NCBI GenBank assembly: GCA_963741135.1
Contig: CAVUHC010000008.1
Coordinates: 620,001-684,000 of the forward strand
Direction: 5' to 3'
Length of the DNA stretch: 64,000 nucleotides
Source: Gp6-AA40 sp963741135
GTDB taxonomy: Bacteria; Acidobacteriota; Vicinamibacteria; Vicinamibacterales; UBA2999
This document shows positions 41,695-51,457 of this stretch, piece after piece. A program made the translations under genes and the position numbers. The notes under the pieces are model-generated. The model was not told the DNA's origin and made no database searches. It saw nothing but the letters and a program-made list of their open reading frames with translations. Position 1 is the first letter of the stretch. Each line of letters begins with the position of its first letter.

Positions 41695-44348
41695 TCATCC
41701 TGTGTTGCGCATGCCGGCGGCAACACCGTTGACAGTGACCAGCAGCGCCGTCTTGACCCGGTCATCCTCGTGCATTCTGGCGCGGCGCAGCAGCTCGACT
41801 TGCACGAGATTGATCGGGTCGACGTACGGATTGCGAACGTCGATCGATCGGCGCAGCACAGGATTCGATTCAAGCAGCTCCTGGTGATCGGTCAACTCGA
41901 GCACCCGGGCGATGGCCTGCTGAAGGCGGGCGCGCAGATCGCTGCCCAGAGGCTTCAGGTCGTCAGGCACAAGGCGGCGGTCGTACTCGCCCGCAATGCG
42001 CGCATCGGCCTTGGCGAGGACCATCTCGATCAGATCGATTGAACTTCGGAAATGGGTCCATTCCCGGTACATCTCCCGGATCCGTTCACGCTCGCCGCGC
42101 CGGAACGCCTCGTCAAGGGCATCCTCCACTCCAAGCCAGGCGCCGAGCATGAGGCGCGTCTGGGTCCATGCAAACTGCCACGGAATCGCGCGCAGGTTCT
42201 TTACGCCGACATCGGAGGGCTCCGCCGTGCGCCACACGGGGCGGCTGCCGATGTTCATCTCCGCGAGCTCTGCTTGCGGCGTTGCCGCGTGGAAGTACTC
42301 CAGGAAGCGAGGATGTTCAAACACGATGGAGTGATAGCTCTCACGGGAGGTGTCCCGCAGCCGATCCATGCTAGCGCGCCACTGGGGGCGGACTGGTGGC
42401 GCCGGGGACAGCCACGCTTCCAGCGTGCCGCTCGTGTAGATCTCCAATGTACGCACCGCGATGTCGGGCAGGCCAAAGAGCGCCTGCAGCATCTCGCCCT
42501 GCTCGGTCACACGCAACGTACCGTCGATGGATCCCGGCGGCTGCGACATGAGTGCCAGGTGCGTCGGTCCTCCTCCACGACCGACGCTGCCGCCGCGCCC
42601 ATGGAACAACGTGACCTGGATACCGTGCCGTCGGCACGTGTCGACGATGCTTTCCTGTGCGCGATACAGATCCCATCCCGCCGCGAGCCGGCCGACGTCC
42701 TTTGCGGAGTCCGAGTAGCCAACCATCACTTCCTGCCGGCCGTTGATGCGCTCGCGGTACCAGGGAATCGGAAGCAGCATGTCGAGGACAGCGCCCGCGT
42801 TCTGCGAGATCGCGCGACGTCTCGAACAGCGGCACGACGCGTAGTGGTGCCGCGATTCCGGACGCCTTCTGCAGCAGTTCGACGGCAAGCACGTCGGAAG
42901 CGCGACTTGTCATCGTGATCACGTACGCGCCGAGAGATCCATCCGGAATCCGCGCGATCATCCGGAATGTGTCCAGCATGTCTGCGTACGTTGTCGTCCG
43001 CCCCGAGATCGTCCGGGATCAGCGGCCGCTTGCTCCCAAGCTCTGTCAACAGGAAATTGATGCGTGTGTCCTCATCCCAGTCTTCGTAGCGACCAAGGCC
43101 GAGGGTATCGGTGATCGACGTGAGGGCCTTCGCATGAAGTGCCGCGTCCTGGCGAATATCCAGAGGTGCCAGCGTCAGGCCGAACACCGCCACTCGGCGA
43201 CGGAGGTCGGTCAAGCGTCCTGCCGCAATGAATCCCTGCCCGGTTGCGTGCAGTGACTCGTAGCACAGACGTAGCGGCTCTTCGAAATCCCGAACACCTA
43301 CGTACACGTCGCTTCCAGGAGGTTGGTCGCGCTCGAGCGACGCTTCAATCCACTGGCGAGTCGCCGCCATGCGCGCGCGCACCGTCCGGAGCAGCTCGCG
43401 ATAGGGCTCGTGTGCACCGCCTGTAACGGCACGCAACTCGGGCGTGGCGTCGACGAGTGAAAGCTCGCTGCGCAACGCCTCAATTTCCTGGAGATACAAG
43501 TCGGCCGCGACCCACCTCGAGAGCAGGCAGGCGCGGCGCGTGACCTCGGGCGTGACGTGTGGATTCCCGTCCCGATCGCCACCAATCCACGAACCGAACC
43601 GAATGGGCACGACGTCAATGGGCAGTGCCCGGCTCGTACTCGCCCGCAGCGCTGAATCGATGCCGCGGAGATACCGGGGCAGGGCATGCCACAGACTCTG
43701 TTCGAACACGATCAGGCCTGAGCGCACTTCGTCAAGCGGCGTCGGCGGCTCAAGACGCACATCATCCGTGCCCCACGCGGTCATGATTTCGCGCAGCAAT
43801 GCCGCGACGACGTCGTCGTGCTCCGCGTGCGTCAGGTCCGCGCGATCCCGTGCGTCGAGGAGCGTCGCGATACGGTTGTATTTCTCCACGAGCGTCCGGC
43901 GAGACACCTCGGTCGGGTGCGCGGTCAGCACCAGCTCGATGCGCAGTGCGCAGACAGCCTCATGAAGCTGGTCAGGCGTGAGGCCCGCGGCGATGAGACG
44001 CCCGAACGCTTCCTCGCACGAGCCGCGCTGCGGTGGTGAATCAGGTTCGCGGCGATGGGCTCGCCGCCTCCGAATCCGGTGATGCTGCTCCGCGACGTTG
44101 GCGAGGTTCAGGAAATGGGTGAATGCACGGGCGACCGGCAGTGCGGAGTCCACGGGCATCTGTGAAAGCTCTGACGCGAGCGCCTCGAAGTCGGCGTTGT
44201 TCCCCGCGCGTGCCCCTTTCGCCAGCGCGCGCACGCGTTCGACCGTCTGGAACAGCGTCTCGCCTTCGAGCGTGCGCAATGTCGCGCCCAGCAGGTGTCC
44301 GAGCAGCCGCACGTCATCGCGCAGCTTTTGGTGCGGATCCTCGCTCAT
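41695..44348 (-). CDS. ppc: Phosphoenolpyruvate carboxylase, split by two frameshifts
   Basis: This enzyme makes oxaloacetate from PEP and bicarbonate (anaplerosis). The N-terminal frame (44348 to about 42990) has ELVLTAHPTEVSRRTLVEKY with the catalytic His, and GSWIGGDRDGNPHVTPEVTR. The middle frame has ITMTSRASDVLAVELLQKAS. The C-terminal frame (from about 42815) has VMVGYSDSAKDVGRLAAGWD, TLFHGRGGSVGRGGGPTHLA and the invariant end AAGMRNTG. Frame changes lie near 42985 and 42811. The restored protein of about 885 residues is normal. The ATG at 44348 is preferred over the longer frame start. Confidence 0.92.
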
Positions 44349-44425
44349 AGGGGTCAGACTCGCGTGACGCTGATTACCCGAGTCAGACTCGAGTACACCG
44401 CGTATCAAGGTTATGGCTTCAGCAA

Positions 44426-44662
44426 CTATGTCGACTGATTGACCGACTCCCGGATCGTTAGTCGGTCCACGGTGAGGTGCCCGATGGTGAGCGTCTCAAT
44501 TCGCGAGCGTCCGACGACCAGGCGACCGACGGCCAGCCGCCCAATGGCGAGAGCACCGATCGCCAAAGCACCGATGGCAGTCGCGCCAAGCGCGATCGCG
44601 CCGATGGACGCCGCCGAGAGTGCACGATGTTTAGGCCTGTTCGCCAGATCGGTAGTTGTCAT
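44426..44662 (-). CDS. Small protein of five-residue repeats (A/G-hydrophobic)
   Basis: The 78-residue protein has a regular five-residue period: AIGAI ALGAT AIGAL AIGAL AIGRL AVGRL VVGRS, then RIETL TIGHL TVDRL TIRES. This would suit a small right-handed beta-helix similar to pentapeptide-repeat proteins; at the start it could pass for a membrane segment, but Arg recurs in phase. No named family. It sits alone between ppc and the PEGA-protein gene. Confidence 0.6.
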   Translation of the reverse strand: MTTTDLANRPKHRALSAASIGAIALGATAIGALAIGALAIGRLAVGRLVVGRSRIETLTIGHLTVDRLTIRESVNQST

Positions 44663-44764
44663 CCAATAAGTCTAACGACTCACCGGGCTGGTGATAGCTC
44701 AGCCGCGAGAACATGGCCTCGAGGTAGGAATCTCCGTTGTCTCCATCGAGTGCTGATGTTGCGC

Positions 44765-45565
44765 TTAGTACGGCCGCAAGCTGCCTCGATATGGCATCAC
44801 TTCTCCCGCCACGATATCCACGTCGAAGACCAACGGAACATAGTTTGGCGCCTGCAACTCGACGTTGTGCCGCCCGGGCGAGAGCGACAGCGGCGCCGAT
44901 GAGGGCGTGAAGTTACTGACCGGGCCGACGTACTGGCCGTCCACGTAAATGGCCGCGTTCGCAGGTGAGAACTCGAAGCTCATGCCGCCGATGGCCTGCG
45001 GACCGGGCGCCGCGTTCACGGATCCCTGCGGGTTCCCCGGATACTGCGATCCTTGCGGGTACGTCGGATATGGCGTTCCCTGGGGGTACGCCGGATATGA
45101 GGGGGCGGGCGGATAGCTCGGCGGATAGGCTCCGGGCGGGTACGCCGGCGGATACGCCGATGGTGGATACGCAGGGTACGTCTCGTAAACCGGATACGCG
45201 GGATAGGGGTAAGCGTGGGACCGATACACAGGATACCGATACGCGGGATAGGCGTACGCGTAGGACGGATACGGCACAGGGTAGCCAGCCCACACTCCCA
45301 GGCTGAAGCTGATGCGCGGCCTGAAGGAGTAGTACGGACGATAGAAGGGGCGATACGGCGCGACGATGATCGGCCTCACGACGCGGCGGGGCGCGACGAC
45401 GATCGGCCGTGCGACCGCGCGACCCCCACCCCGCGGTTCAACGCGCCCGCCGCCTCGAGACTGTGCTTGGCCGCCGCGGCTGCGCTGCGCGGCCGCCATC
45501 GCAGGCTGAGAGGCGCTGGCGACGAGCAGGATAGTTGCGACCGCGAAGCTGTTTCGAATCGTCAT
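44765..45565 (-). CDS. Secreted PEGA-domain protein with Tyr/Pro-rich repeats
   Basis: The 266-residue protein has a signal peptide (about 1-25). Next come an Arg/Gly-rich stretch (RSRGGQAQSRGGGRVEPRGG), an Arg/Pro/Tyr segment, a long YPAYP/AYPPSYPP repeat region (about 105-185) and a C-terminal PEGA domain (AAIYVDGQYVGPVSNFTPSS to LRPY, about 200-266). PEGA domains mark surface or envelope proteins. The Tyr/Pro repeats suggest an extended envelope-spanning spacer. Monocistronic. Confidence 0.85.
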   Translation of the reverse strand: MTIRNSFAVATILLVASASQPAMAAAQRSRGGQAQSRGGGRVEPRGGGRAVARPIVVAPRRVVRPIIVAPYRPFYRPYYSFRPRISFSLGVWAGYPVPYPSYAYAYPAYRYPVYRSHAYPYPAYPVYETYPAYPPSAYPPAYPPGAYPPSYPPAPSYPAYPQGTPYPTYPQGSQYPGNPQGSVNAAPGPQAIGGMSFEFSPANAAIYVDGQYVGPVSNFTPSSAPLSLSPGRHNVELQAPNYVPLVFDVDIVAGEVMPYRGSLRPY

Positions 45566-45777
45566 AACGCCTCCTCAGGCTGGTCGGGCGATGAAGCGCA
45601 ATCGTCCTGCCAATCGACCCGATGCATTTGTCTCTGATTTTCCACTGAAATTGAGCGCGCTCATTCGCGTGTGTCCCCGCAGGCGAACACCGTTGCGGTC
45701 CTGGCCGGATGACAGGCTGGACGGCGTTTGCCCCCGCCGGTATCATCGCGCACGAACCACGAGCAGGAGGCAGATAG

Positions 45778-46806
45778 ATGCGCGAGATGAGCGCCGGCCC
45801 TTCACGTCGATCATTTCTCACTCGGATCGGAGCGGGCGGGCTGGCTGCCTTCGCGGCCGCGCCTGCGGCGGGGCAGACGACGGGCAAGAAATCATTCTGG
45901 AGCCAGGAGTATTCCGCCCAGAAGGGCGCCGTCAAGTTGTACATGTTCCGCAAGCGCCGGGAAGCACCGGCACGAGGTGAGGGCCCGCTCCCCGTGCTGT
46001 TCCTCGTCCACGGCTCGTCACTCTCTGGACGACCCACCTTTGATCTCAACGTGCCCGGACACGGCGACTATTCCTTGATGGAGACGTTCGCTGGCTACGG
46101 CTTTGACGTCTGGACGATGGACTTCGAGGGATACGGGCGATCGTCGCGCACGGCAGGAAACTCGGACATCGCCGAAGGCGTCAGGGACCTGAAGGCGGCG
46201 ACCGATGTGGTGATGCGCGAGACAGGACAGCGTCGCCTGCACTTCTTTGGCGAGTCGTCAGGAGGTCTGCGCGCCGGCGCGTTCGCGATCGCCTACCCGG
46301 ATCGAGTCGACCGCCTGGTGCTCGCGGCGTTCACCTACACCGGCGAGGGGTCGCCGACGCTGACGGACCGTGCCAAGCAGGTCGAGTTCTATCGCGCGAA
46401 CAACCGGCGCCCGCGCGACCGCGAGATGATTCGCAGCATCTTCACGCGTGACAAACCGGGCACGGCCGACCCTGCGGTGGGCGAAGCGCTCGCCGATGCG
46501 GAGCTGCCGCTCGGCGACAGCGTGCCGACGGGCACCTATCTCGATATGTCGGCGAATCTTCCCGTCGTCGATCCACTCAAGGTGCACGCGCCGGTGCTCC
46601 TCGTGCGTGGCGAGTTCGACGGCATCGCCACCGAGCAGGATCTGATCAACTTTTTCACGAAGCTCCCGAACCGCGATCGGCAGTTGATCGTGCTTCCCGG
46701 CATGGCGCACTCGGTCGTGCTGGGTCTGAACCGCGATCAGCTGTGGCATGTGATGAAAGGCTTCCTCGAGATGCCCCAGCGTCACGATATCAAGCAGAAC
46801 GCGTAG
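45778..46806 (+). CDS. Tat-exported alpha/beta hydrolase
   Basis: The 342-residue protein begins with a twin-arginine signal (SRRSFLTRIGAGGLAAFAA, about 9-32). The hydrolase fold has VLFLVHGSSLSG (oxyanion), the nucleophile elbow FGESSGG with Ser160, candidate Asp in LLVRGEFDGIAT, and His in PGMAHSVVLG. The substrate is unknown; an esterase or C-C hydrolase is possible. AGGAGG precedes the start; a second ATG lies 9 bp later. Monocistronic. Confidence 0.88.
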   Translation: MREMSAGPSRRSFLTRIGAGGLAAFAAAPAAGQTTGKKSFWSQEYSAQKGAVKLYMFRKRREAPARGEGPLPVLFLVHGSSLSGRPTFDLNVPGHGDYSLMETFAGYGFDVWTMDFEGYGRSSRTAGNSDIAEGVRDLKAATDVVMRETGQRRLHFFGESSGGLRAGAFAIAYPDRVDRLVLAAFTYTGEGSPTLTDRAKQVEFYRANNRRPRDREMIRSIFTRDKPGTADPAVGEALADAELPLGDSVPTGTYLDMSANLPVVDPLKVHAPVLLVRGEFDGIATEQDLINFFTKLPNRDRQLIVLPGMAHSVVLGLNRDQLWHVMKGFLEMPQRHDIKQNA

Positions 46807-46845
46807 GAGACGAGCGAGGGCCTCTTGAGCGTTGCACGATCACAT

Positions 46846-47211
46846 TCAAGTTGGACGGTTGGCGGCGCGATGGGAGACGGTGGCTGGCGCATGCGCGAGT
46901 CGTCCAGGACGCAACAGGACCACGACGGGGAGCGCGAATCCAATACTCCCAACGAGTGACAGGACAACGAACCACCCCCAGCGGACGCGAGTGACGCCCC
47001 ACCGGTGCAGCAAGTAACCCAGCATCGGAGCAAGCACCAGCGCTTCGACCACAAAGGCGCCGGCGAGCGGGTTCCCCATCACGGTCGCAATCGTCTCAGG
47101 TTGTCGGACGAGGGTGACGAGAAACGCTCCGTTCAGTCCGACGAGGCTCAGGATCGCGACGGCCCAAAGAACTAGCCGCTCCCGCGGCGTGTAGACACTC
47201 TCACTCGACAT
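46846..47211 (-). CDS. Small three-helix membrane protein of unknown function
   Basis: The 121-residue protein has three hydrophobic segments: VLWAVAILSLVGLNGAFLVT (about 14-33), FVVEALVLAPMLGYLLH (about 53-69) and WFVVLSLVGSIGFALPVVVL (about 79-98). A positively charged tail follows. Not recognised. The ATG at 47211 agrees with the polar start TPRERL; the longer frame is unsupported. Converges on the hydrolase gene. Confidence 0.65.
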   Translation of the reverse strand: MSSESVYTPRERLVLWAVAILSLVGLNGAFLVTLVRQPETIATVMGNPLAGAFVVEALVLAPMLGYLLHRWGVTRVRWGWFVVLSLVGSIGFALPVVVLLRPGRLAHAPATVSHRAANRPT

Positions 47212-47621
47212 CACAACCTCCGCAAGCGAACAGGCCGGCTGCGATAGTAGCTGTCGGAATAGGCCTTCTTCATCGTTGATATAGGTGTCCGGCGCTTCGA
47301 GGGAGACGAGTCCCACGTAGAGATGGGTAGGTCCGGGCTGGGCAGTGGCGCATGCAGGTAACAGGCGAAATCCGGCCCAAAGATTGCGCTACAGAAGTCA
47401 GGGGTAAAGCGATGAGTCCTTCTATCGGCCGATATGACAGGTCCGCGGTGCCCGACTCGACCTGGCCTGATGGTTCGCCCGTGAGCAATTGGAGCAAGGC
47501 TGTCGCTGCCCTCGCGCTCGCAAGCGGCCCCGCGCAGTCCAAGGAGAAGAACAGGGAAGCGGCTGACGTTCATCCGCCATTCGCCTTAGCCGCCTGACGT
47601 CTCGTCGTCCGAACGGTTAGA
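47212..47621. other. Gap with no supported gene
   Basis: Short ORFs on both strands (the longest 81 codons from 47352) lack family motifs and convincing ribosome sites. Nothing is supported apart from possible promoter DNA for the minus-strand membrane gene. Confidence 0.5.
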
Positions 47622-49721
47622 TCAGCTGCTCCAATTCGATGTTGACACCATCGTGTCAATTCCTTCGGTGGTCCCGAACGATTCCTGCGCGGTTTTCACC
47701 GGCACAGGGCTTTCCACTTTGAATTGGGCGACCAGTTCTTGGAGGTCGACCGCCATGCGGCCCAAATTACCGGCCAACGCTTGCGTATTGGCGGCGCCTC
47801 CGGACGTGTCCTTTGCTGCTCTGGCCACCGCCGTAATGTTCTGCGCGATATCGGCCGACCCTTGCGCCGCTTCTGAGACGTTACGACCAATCTCGTTGGT
47901 CGTGGCGGCCTGCTGCTCCACGGCACTGGCGATGGCGTTCTGAATGTCGCTAATCCGGCTAATAACGGCGCCGATCCGCGAGATGTCCTGGATCGAGCCT
48001 TTTGTGTCGTTCTGGATCGTGGCGATCTTACGGCTGATGTCCTCCGTTGCTCTCGCGGTTTCCCTGGCCAACTCCTTGACTTCGCTCGCGACGACGGCAA
48101 ACCCTTTGCCGGCCTCTCCTGCGCGGGCTGCTTCGATGGTGGCGTTCAAGGCGAGAAGATTCGTCTGTTCAGCGATGGACGTAATCACTTTGATTACCTT
48201 CCCAATGTCGGTGCTCGACCTGTCAAGCTGGGAGATGGTACGGCTCGTCTGAGAGGCCGCATCAACGGCCTGACCGGCGACTGTGGCCGCTTCCGCGGCA
48301 TTCTTGGCGATTTCCTTGATGCTGGCCGTCATTTCCTCCGATCCCGCGGCAACGGTGTGGATATTCTTGCTGATCTGTTCGGAAGCGGCGGAAACGACGT
48401 TGGCCTGGTAGGCGGTCTGTTCGGCGTTGGAGGTCATGCGATGACTGACCGACGAACACTCTTCTGACGCAAGGGTCAATGCCTTCGCTTTGGAAGAGAT
48501 CTCCGCAATGAATGTTGCGAGGGAATCCGCCATCTTGTTCAAGGATTGACCGATCTGCCCCAGTTCGTCCGAACGGTCCACGCGCACCTTCCGCGTAAAG
48601 TCCATCGCTGCTTGAGCGCTTAAAATGTCGATGAAATCGTAAACGGGCCGCGTAATATTCCGCGCAATGAAGAAGGCCAGCAGAACCGAGACAGTCAAGG
48701 TCGCTATCGTCGCGATGAAGATGACATTTTTACGACGCTCAAAAACATCGATTCGCGTTTGGAGCATCGCGTCCATTTCATCGCTCGCGGCGTTCCATAA
48801 GGCGAAGCTGGCCGCTCGGGCCGCGGATCCTCTCTGCACAAATTGCTGAACCGGCACCGGACCCGCTCCCTCGGTTGCCATCTGGGTGATGACCTGAATG
48901 AAGGCCTCCATCTTGGCATGGTAGTCCTTGAGGACACCGGGAACACTCTGTTGGAAGGACTTACTCACCCCATAAAAATTCGGGTCTTCGTTTAAAGCGG
49001 TCTCCAAGCTGCCGGTTACGCGATCCAAGTCCGCTTCCTTGAGCTGGGCTGCATAGACTGCCATCTGAACCCGATCTCTTACCGTGACCGATTTCAGCAG
49101 GGTCTGGCCATCGCGGATGATCCTCGAGAGCCTGTCCTGCGTTTGCGGGAGCGCCAGGAGCGTCGCATCCATCGTGTAATACGTATCCAGATCCGGATCC
49201 AGAATCAGATTGGACGTGTCTCCCGCATGGGTGATCATGGTGCGGATATCCCCGACCAGGTGGAGGTGCCTGTCGTCGCTTGTCGCCGGCTCCAGGGAGC
49301 CCTGTTGCGCCTTCAATGCCTCCCATTCTTCTCGGACATTCCTGACTCGGACGTGCTCTCGTTTTCTCTTTGTCAGCCCTTCATCCGTAAATTGCAATAA
49401 CGAGCCTACCGCCTGATCCACGCGTTGCAGTTCGCCAAAGGCTTGATCGATCTCCTTTTGTTTGGCGGACAGCGCTCCCGTGTCTTGCCCGCCCGTCAGG
49501 AAGTCGCGTGCGAGATCCATGCTTTCGGGAAGGGTCTCAAGAAGATTCTCCAGCGGGCGCTGATATCGATTCCCATGCATTTCATATTGAGCAAAATCGA
49601 CGTCTTTGTCGATCGTTGTGATCGTTGAATAGAGGAGAACGGCGATAGGCAGGAAGAAGGTGCCGCAGATGAGCGTCAATTTATGCGAGACCTTCAAGTT
49701 GCCCAACAGGTTCTCAGTCAT
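47622..49721 (-). CDS. Methyl-accepting chemotaxis protein
   Basis: The 699-residue inner-membrane chemoreceptor has membrane helix 1 at about 15-33 (LTLICGTFFLPIAVLLYS). A long helical sensor region follows to about 345, then membrane helix 2 (VIFIATIATLTVSVLLAFFI). The HAMP linker (ARNITRPVYDFIDIL) leads to the coiled-coil signalling domain with the conserved hairpin tip ITSIAEQTNLLALNATIEAA then RAGEAGKGFAVVASEVKELA. No CheW-binding partner or che gene is nearby, so it is an orphan receptor. The DNA looks less GC-rich than its neighbours, and the protein recalls Nitrospira-type receptors, so transfer is possible. Confidence 0.93.
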   Translation of the reverse strand: MTENLLGNLKVSHKLTLICGTFFLPIAVLLYSTITTIDKDVDFAQYEMHGNRYQRPLENLLETLPESMDLARDFLTGGQDTGALSAKQKEIDQAFGELQRVDQAVGSLLQFTDEGLTKRKREHVRVRNVREEWEALKAQQGSLEPATSDDRHLHLVGDIRTMITHAGDTSNLILDPDLDTYYTMDATLLALPQTQDRLSRIIRDGQTLLKSVTVRDRVQMAVYAAQLKEADLDRVTGSLETALNEDPNFYGVSKSFQQSVPGVLKDYHAKMEAFIQVITQMATEGAGPVPVQQFVQRGSAARAASFALWNAASDEMDAMLQTRIDVFERRKNVIFIATIATLTVSVLLAFFIARNITRPVYDFIDILSAQAAMDFTRKVRVDRSDELGQIGQSLNKMADSLATFIAEISSKAKALTLASEECSSVSHRMTSNAEQTAYQANVVSAASEQISKNIHTVAAGSEEMTASIKEIAKNAAEAATVAGQAVDAASQTSRTISQLDRSSTDIGKVIKVITSIAEQTNLLALNATIEAARAGEAGKGFAVVASEVKELARETARATEDISRKIATIQNDTKGSIQDISRIGAVISRISDIQNAIASAVEQQAATTNEIGRNVSEAAQGSADIAQNITAVARAAKDTSGGAANTQALAGNLGRMAVDLQELVAQFKVESPVPVKTAQESFGTTEGIDTMVSTSNWSS

Positions 49722-49984
49722 TGTGCGGGACCGGATGCTGTGGAGTCTTGCGATCGCGGCGGCGCGCACTCTTGATGCTGGGCATTTGGACCTATGAAAG
49801 CGGAATGGACAAACGGCGAAGGGAATGCGTCAAGGCAAGGCTCAAGCTGCGCCACGCGGGGCGAGTCGCCGACAATCAGACTTTAGCGTCGCAATGCGAG
49901 ATCGCGCTGTCCAAAACCGCACAAGCGGCGACCATTCATGAACTCCTGAGCCGAAAGGAGATGCGGCTGTCGTGGCTCGAAGCG
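49722..49984. other. Gap between TIR-TPR gene and chemoreceptor gene
   Basis: About 260 bp containing the chemoreceptor leader. No gene or repeat is supported on either strand. Confidence 0.45.
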
Positions 49985-51424
49985 TCAGTTGGGTGTTGCC
50001 GGTGTCGCGGACTCGGCTACACGCCTGGCCGTAAACTCGATCGGGGCATCAGCTCTCCCCTCCTGAATCTGCATGTAGGAGAAGGTGATCACGTCTCCAG
50101 AGATTCTGCCGCGATAGCGGTGCTCCAGGTTTTTGGCGTCACTGCAGTCGCCCGTGCATACCTGGGTCATGGTGCTGAACAGAACTCTGTCGCCGTTCAG
50201 CGTGCCATCGATGATGCCCCGTCTGACGCCAAGAAAGGATGCCGTTCCGAGCACCTCATTGCCATCCAACTTGAACGTGAAACGCTCCATGTGTGTGGTG
50301 TTGCGGGCATAGGTCACTTCCGCGGTCCACTCGCCGGCAAGGCGTACGTTCGAACGTGACGATTCGCTGCCAGCGCCGCGAGCCGGCGCCTGCGCCGTGT
50401 CGTCCAGTTCAGCCAACCGCGCCCGCGCCTCACGCTCGGTCTCGGGGTCACTGTTCAACGTGAGAACCGTCTTGAAATCGGCGATGGCTTTCGCTGTTTC
50501 GTCCCGATCTCTGAACACGAGACCACGGTTGTAATACGTCTTGCCCTCCTTCGGCTCGAGTTCGATCGCGCGGTTGTAGTCAGCGACCGCAAGGGCATAG
50601 TCGCCCTTGACAGCGTAGGCGTTCCCTCGCTGGCGATACGCACGCGCGTCTCTAGGGGCGAGGTTGACGGCGTCATTCCAGTTGGCGATGGCCGAGTCGA
50701 CGTTCTTCTTCGCGTAGTACGCAAGGCCCCGGTTGTAAAAGGTCTCCGCGCCACCGCCGAGCGTGATTGCCTTGTCGAAGTCCGCGATAGCCCGATCATA
50801 GTCACCGCTCGCCAGATACTCGGTGCCCCGGGAATAGTACGATTCAGCATCCTGCAAACCGTCGCCTGGTCCCTGGCGAGTGCGGAGGAGGAGGAACGCT
50901 CCCAGGATCACAATGAGCGCCACTCCAGCAGCGATGGACATCCATGTGCGTCTCTGCAACCGGCGCGGTTTTGAGGCAAGCTTCTCGGTCGCCTGGATCA
51001 AACGCTCGATGTCGTACGACCACCGGTTGTCGCTGAGCTCGTGCGCATTACGCTCGGCGAGCGGCTTCAAAAGCTCTGGCAACGCCTCGGCAGAGGGCAT
51101 GGCCGCCCCTTCGACCAGCACAGGAATGACGGGAGTGCGGCGTTCGAGCGCGGCGGCAATCTCCGTTCGCACGAAATCCTGAGGGTCGTCAAGCCTTCGA
51201 CCATTTGGACCGGTGCAGGTCAACCACTGCCTGCCGATAACGGCGAGAAGCACGTCAGACGATCCGACGGCCGCCTTGATCGCGTCGACGAAGTTCTGGC
51301 CCGATTCGATGGCAGTGAGATCCATGAACAGGCTCTCTTGACCGAAATGGGCCTGGAGGGAATCGTACAGACGACCGGTGTGACCCGCGGAATCCTCGCG
51401 CCTGTAACTGATGAAGATCTTCAT
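49985..51424 (-). CDS. TIR - transmembrane - TPR protein
   Basis: The 479-residue protein has an N-terminal TIR domain (1-130): MKIFISYRREDSAGHTGRLY, the alphaB/BB-loop region VDAIKAAVGSSDVLLAVIGR and DFVRTEIAAALERRTPVIPV, where the Glu of RTE is the expected NADase position. A membrane helix follows (MSIAAGVALIVILGAFLLL, about 161-179). About four TPR units come next (YYSRGTEYLASGDYDRAIAD, FYNRGLAYYAKKNVDSAIAN, AYRQRGNAYAVKGDYALAVA, YYNRGLVFRDRDETAKAIAD). A C-terminal beta-rich domain (about 355-475) completes it. TIR enzymes deplete NAD or make cADPR signals. Membrane tethering with TPRs suggests a signalling or defence receptor; the role is unproven. Confidence 0.9.
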   Translation of the reverse strand: MKIFISYRREDSAGHTGRLYDSLQAHFGQESLFMDLTAIESGQNFVDAIKAAVGSSDVLLAVIGRQWLTCTGPNGRRLDDPQDFVRTEIAAALERRTPVIPVLVEGAAMPSAEALPELLKPLAERNAHELSDNRWSYDIERLIQATEKLASKPRRLQRRTWMSIAAGVALIVILGAFLLLRTRQGPGDGLQDAESYYSRGTEYLASGDYDRAIADFDKAITLGGGAETFYNRGLAYYAKKNVDSAIANWNDAVNLAPRDARAYRQRGNAYAVKGDYALAVADYNRAIELEPKEGKTYYNRGLVFRDRDETAKAIADFKTVLTLNSDPETEREARARLAELDDTAQAPARGAGSESSRSNVRLAGEWTAEVTYARNTTHMERFTFKLDGNEVLGTASFLGVRRGIIDGTLNGDRVLFSTMTQVCTGDCSDAKNLEHRYRGRISGDVITFSYMQIQEGRADAPIEFTARRVAESATPATPN

Positions 51425-51457
51425 CGGATCACTGCGCGTCCGTATCGCCGAATCGAC

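Noticed and set aside
47352..47597. 81-codon ORF in the gap before the chemoreceptor
   Set aside because: No RBS, no family motif and no coding-like composition.
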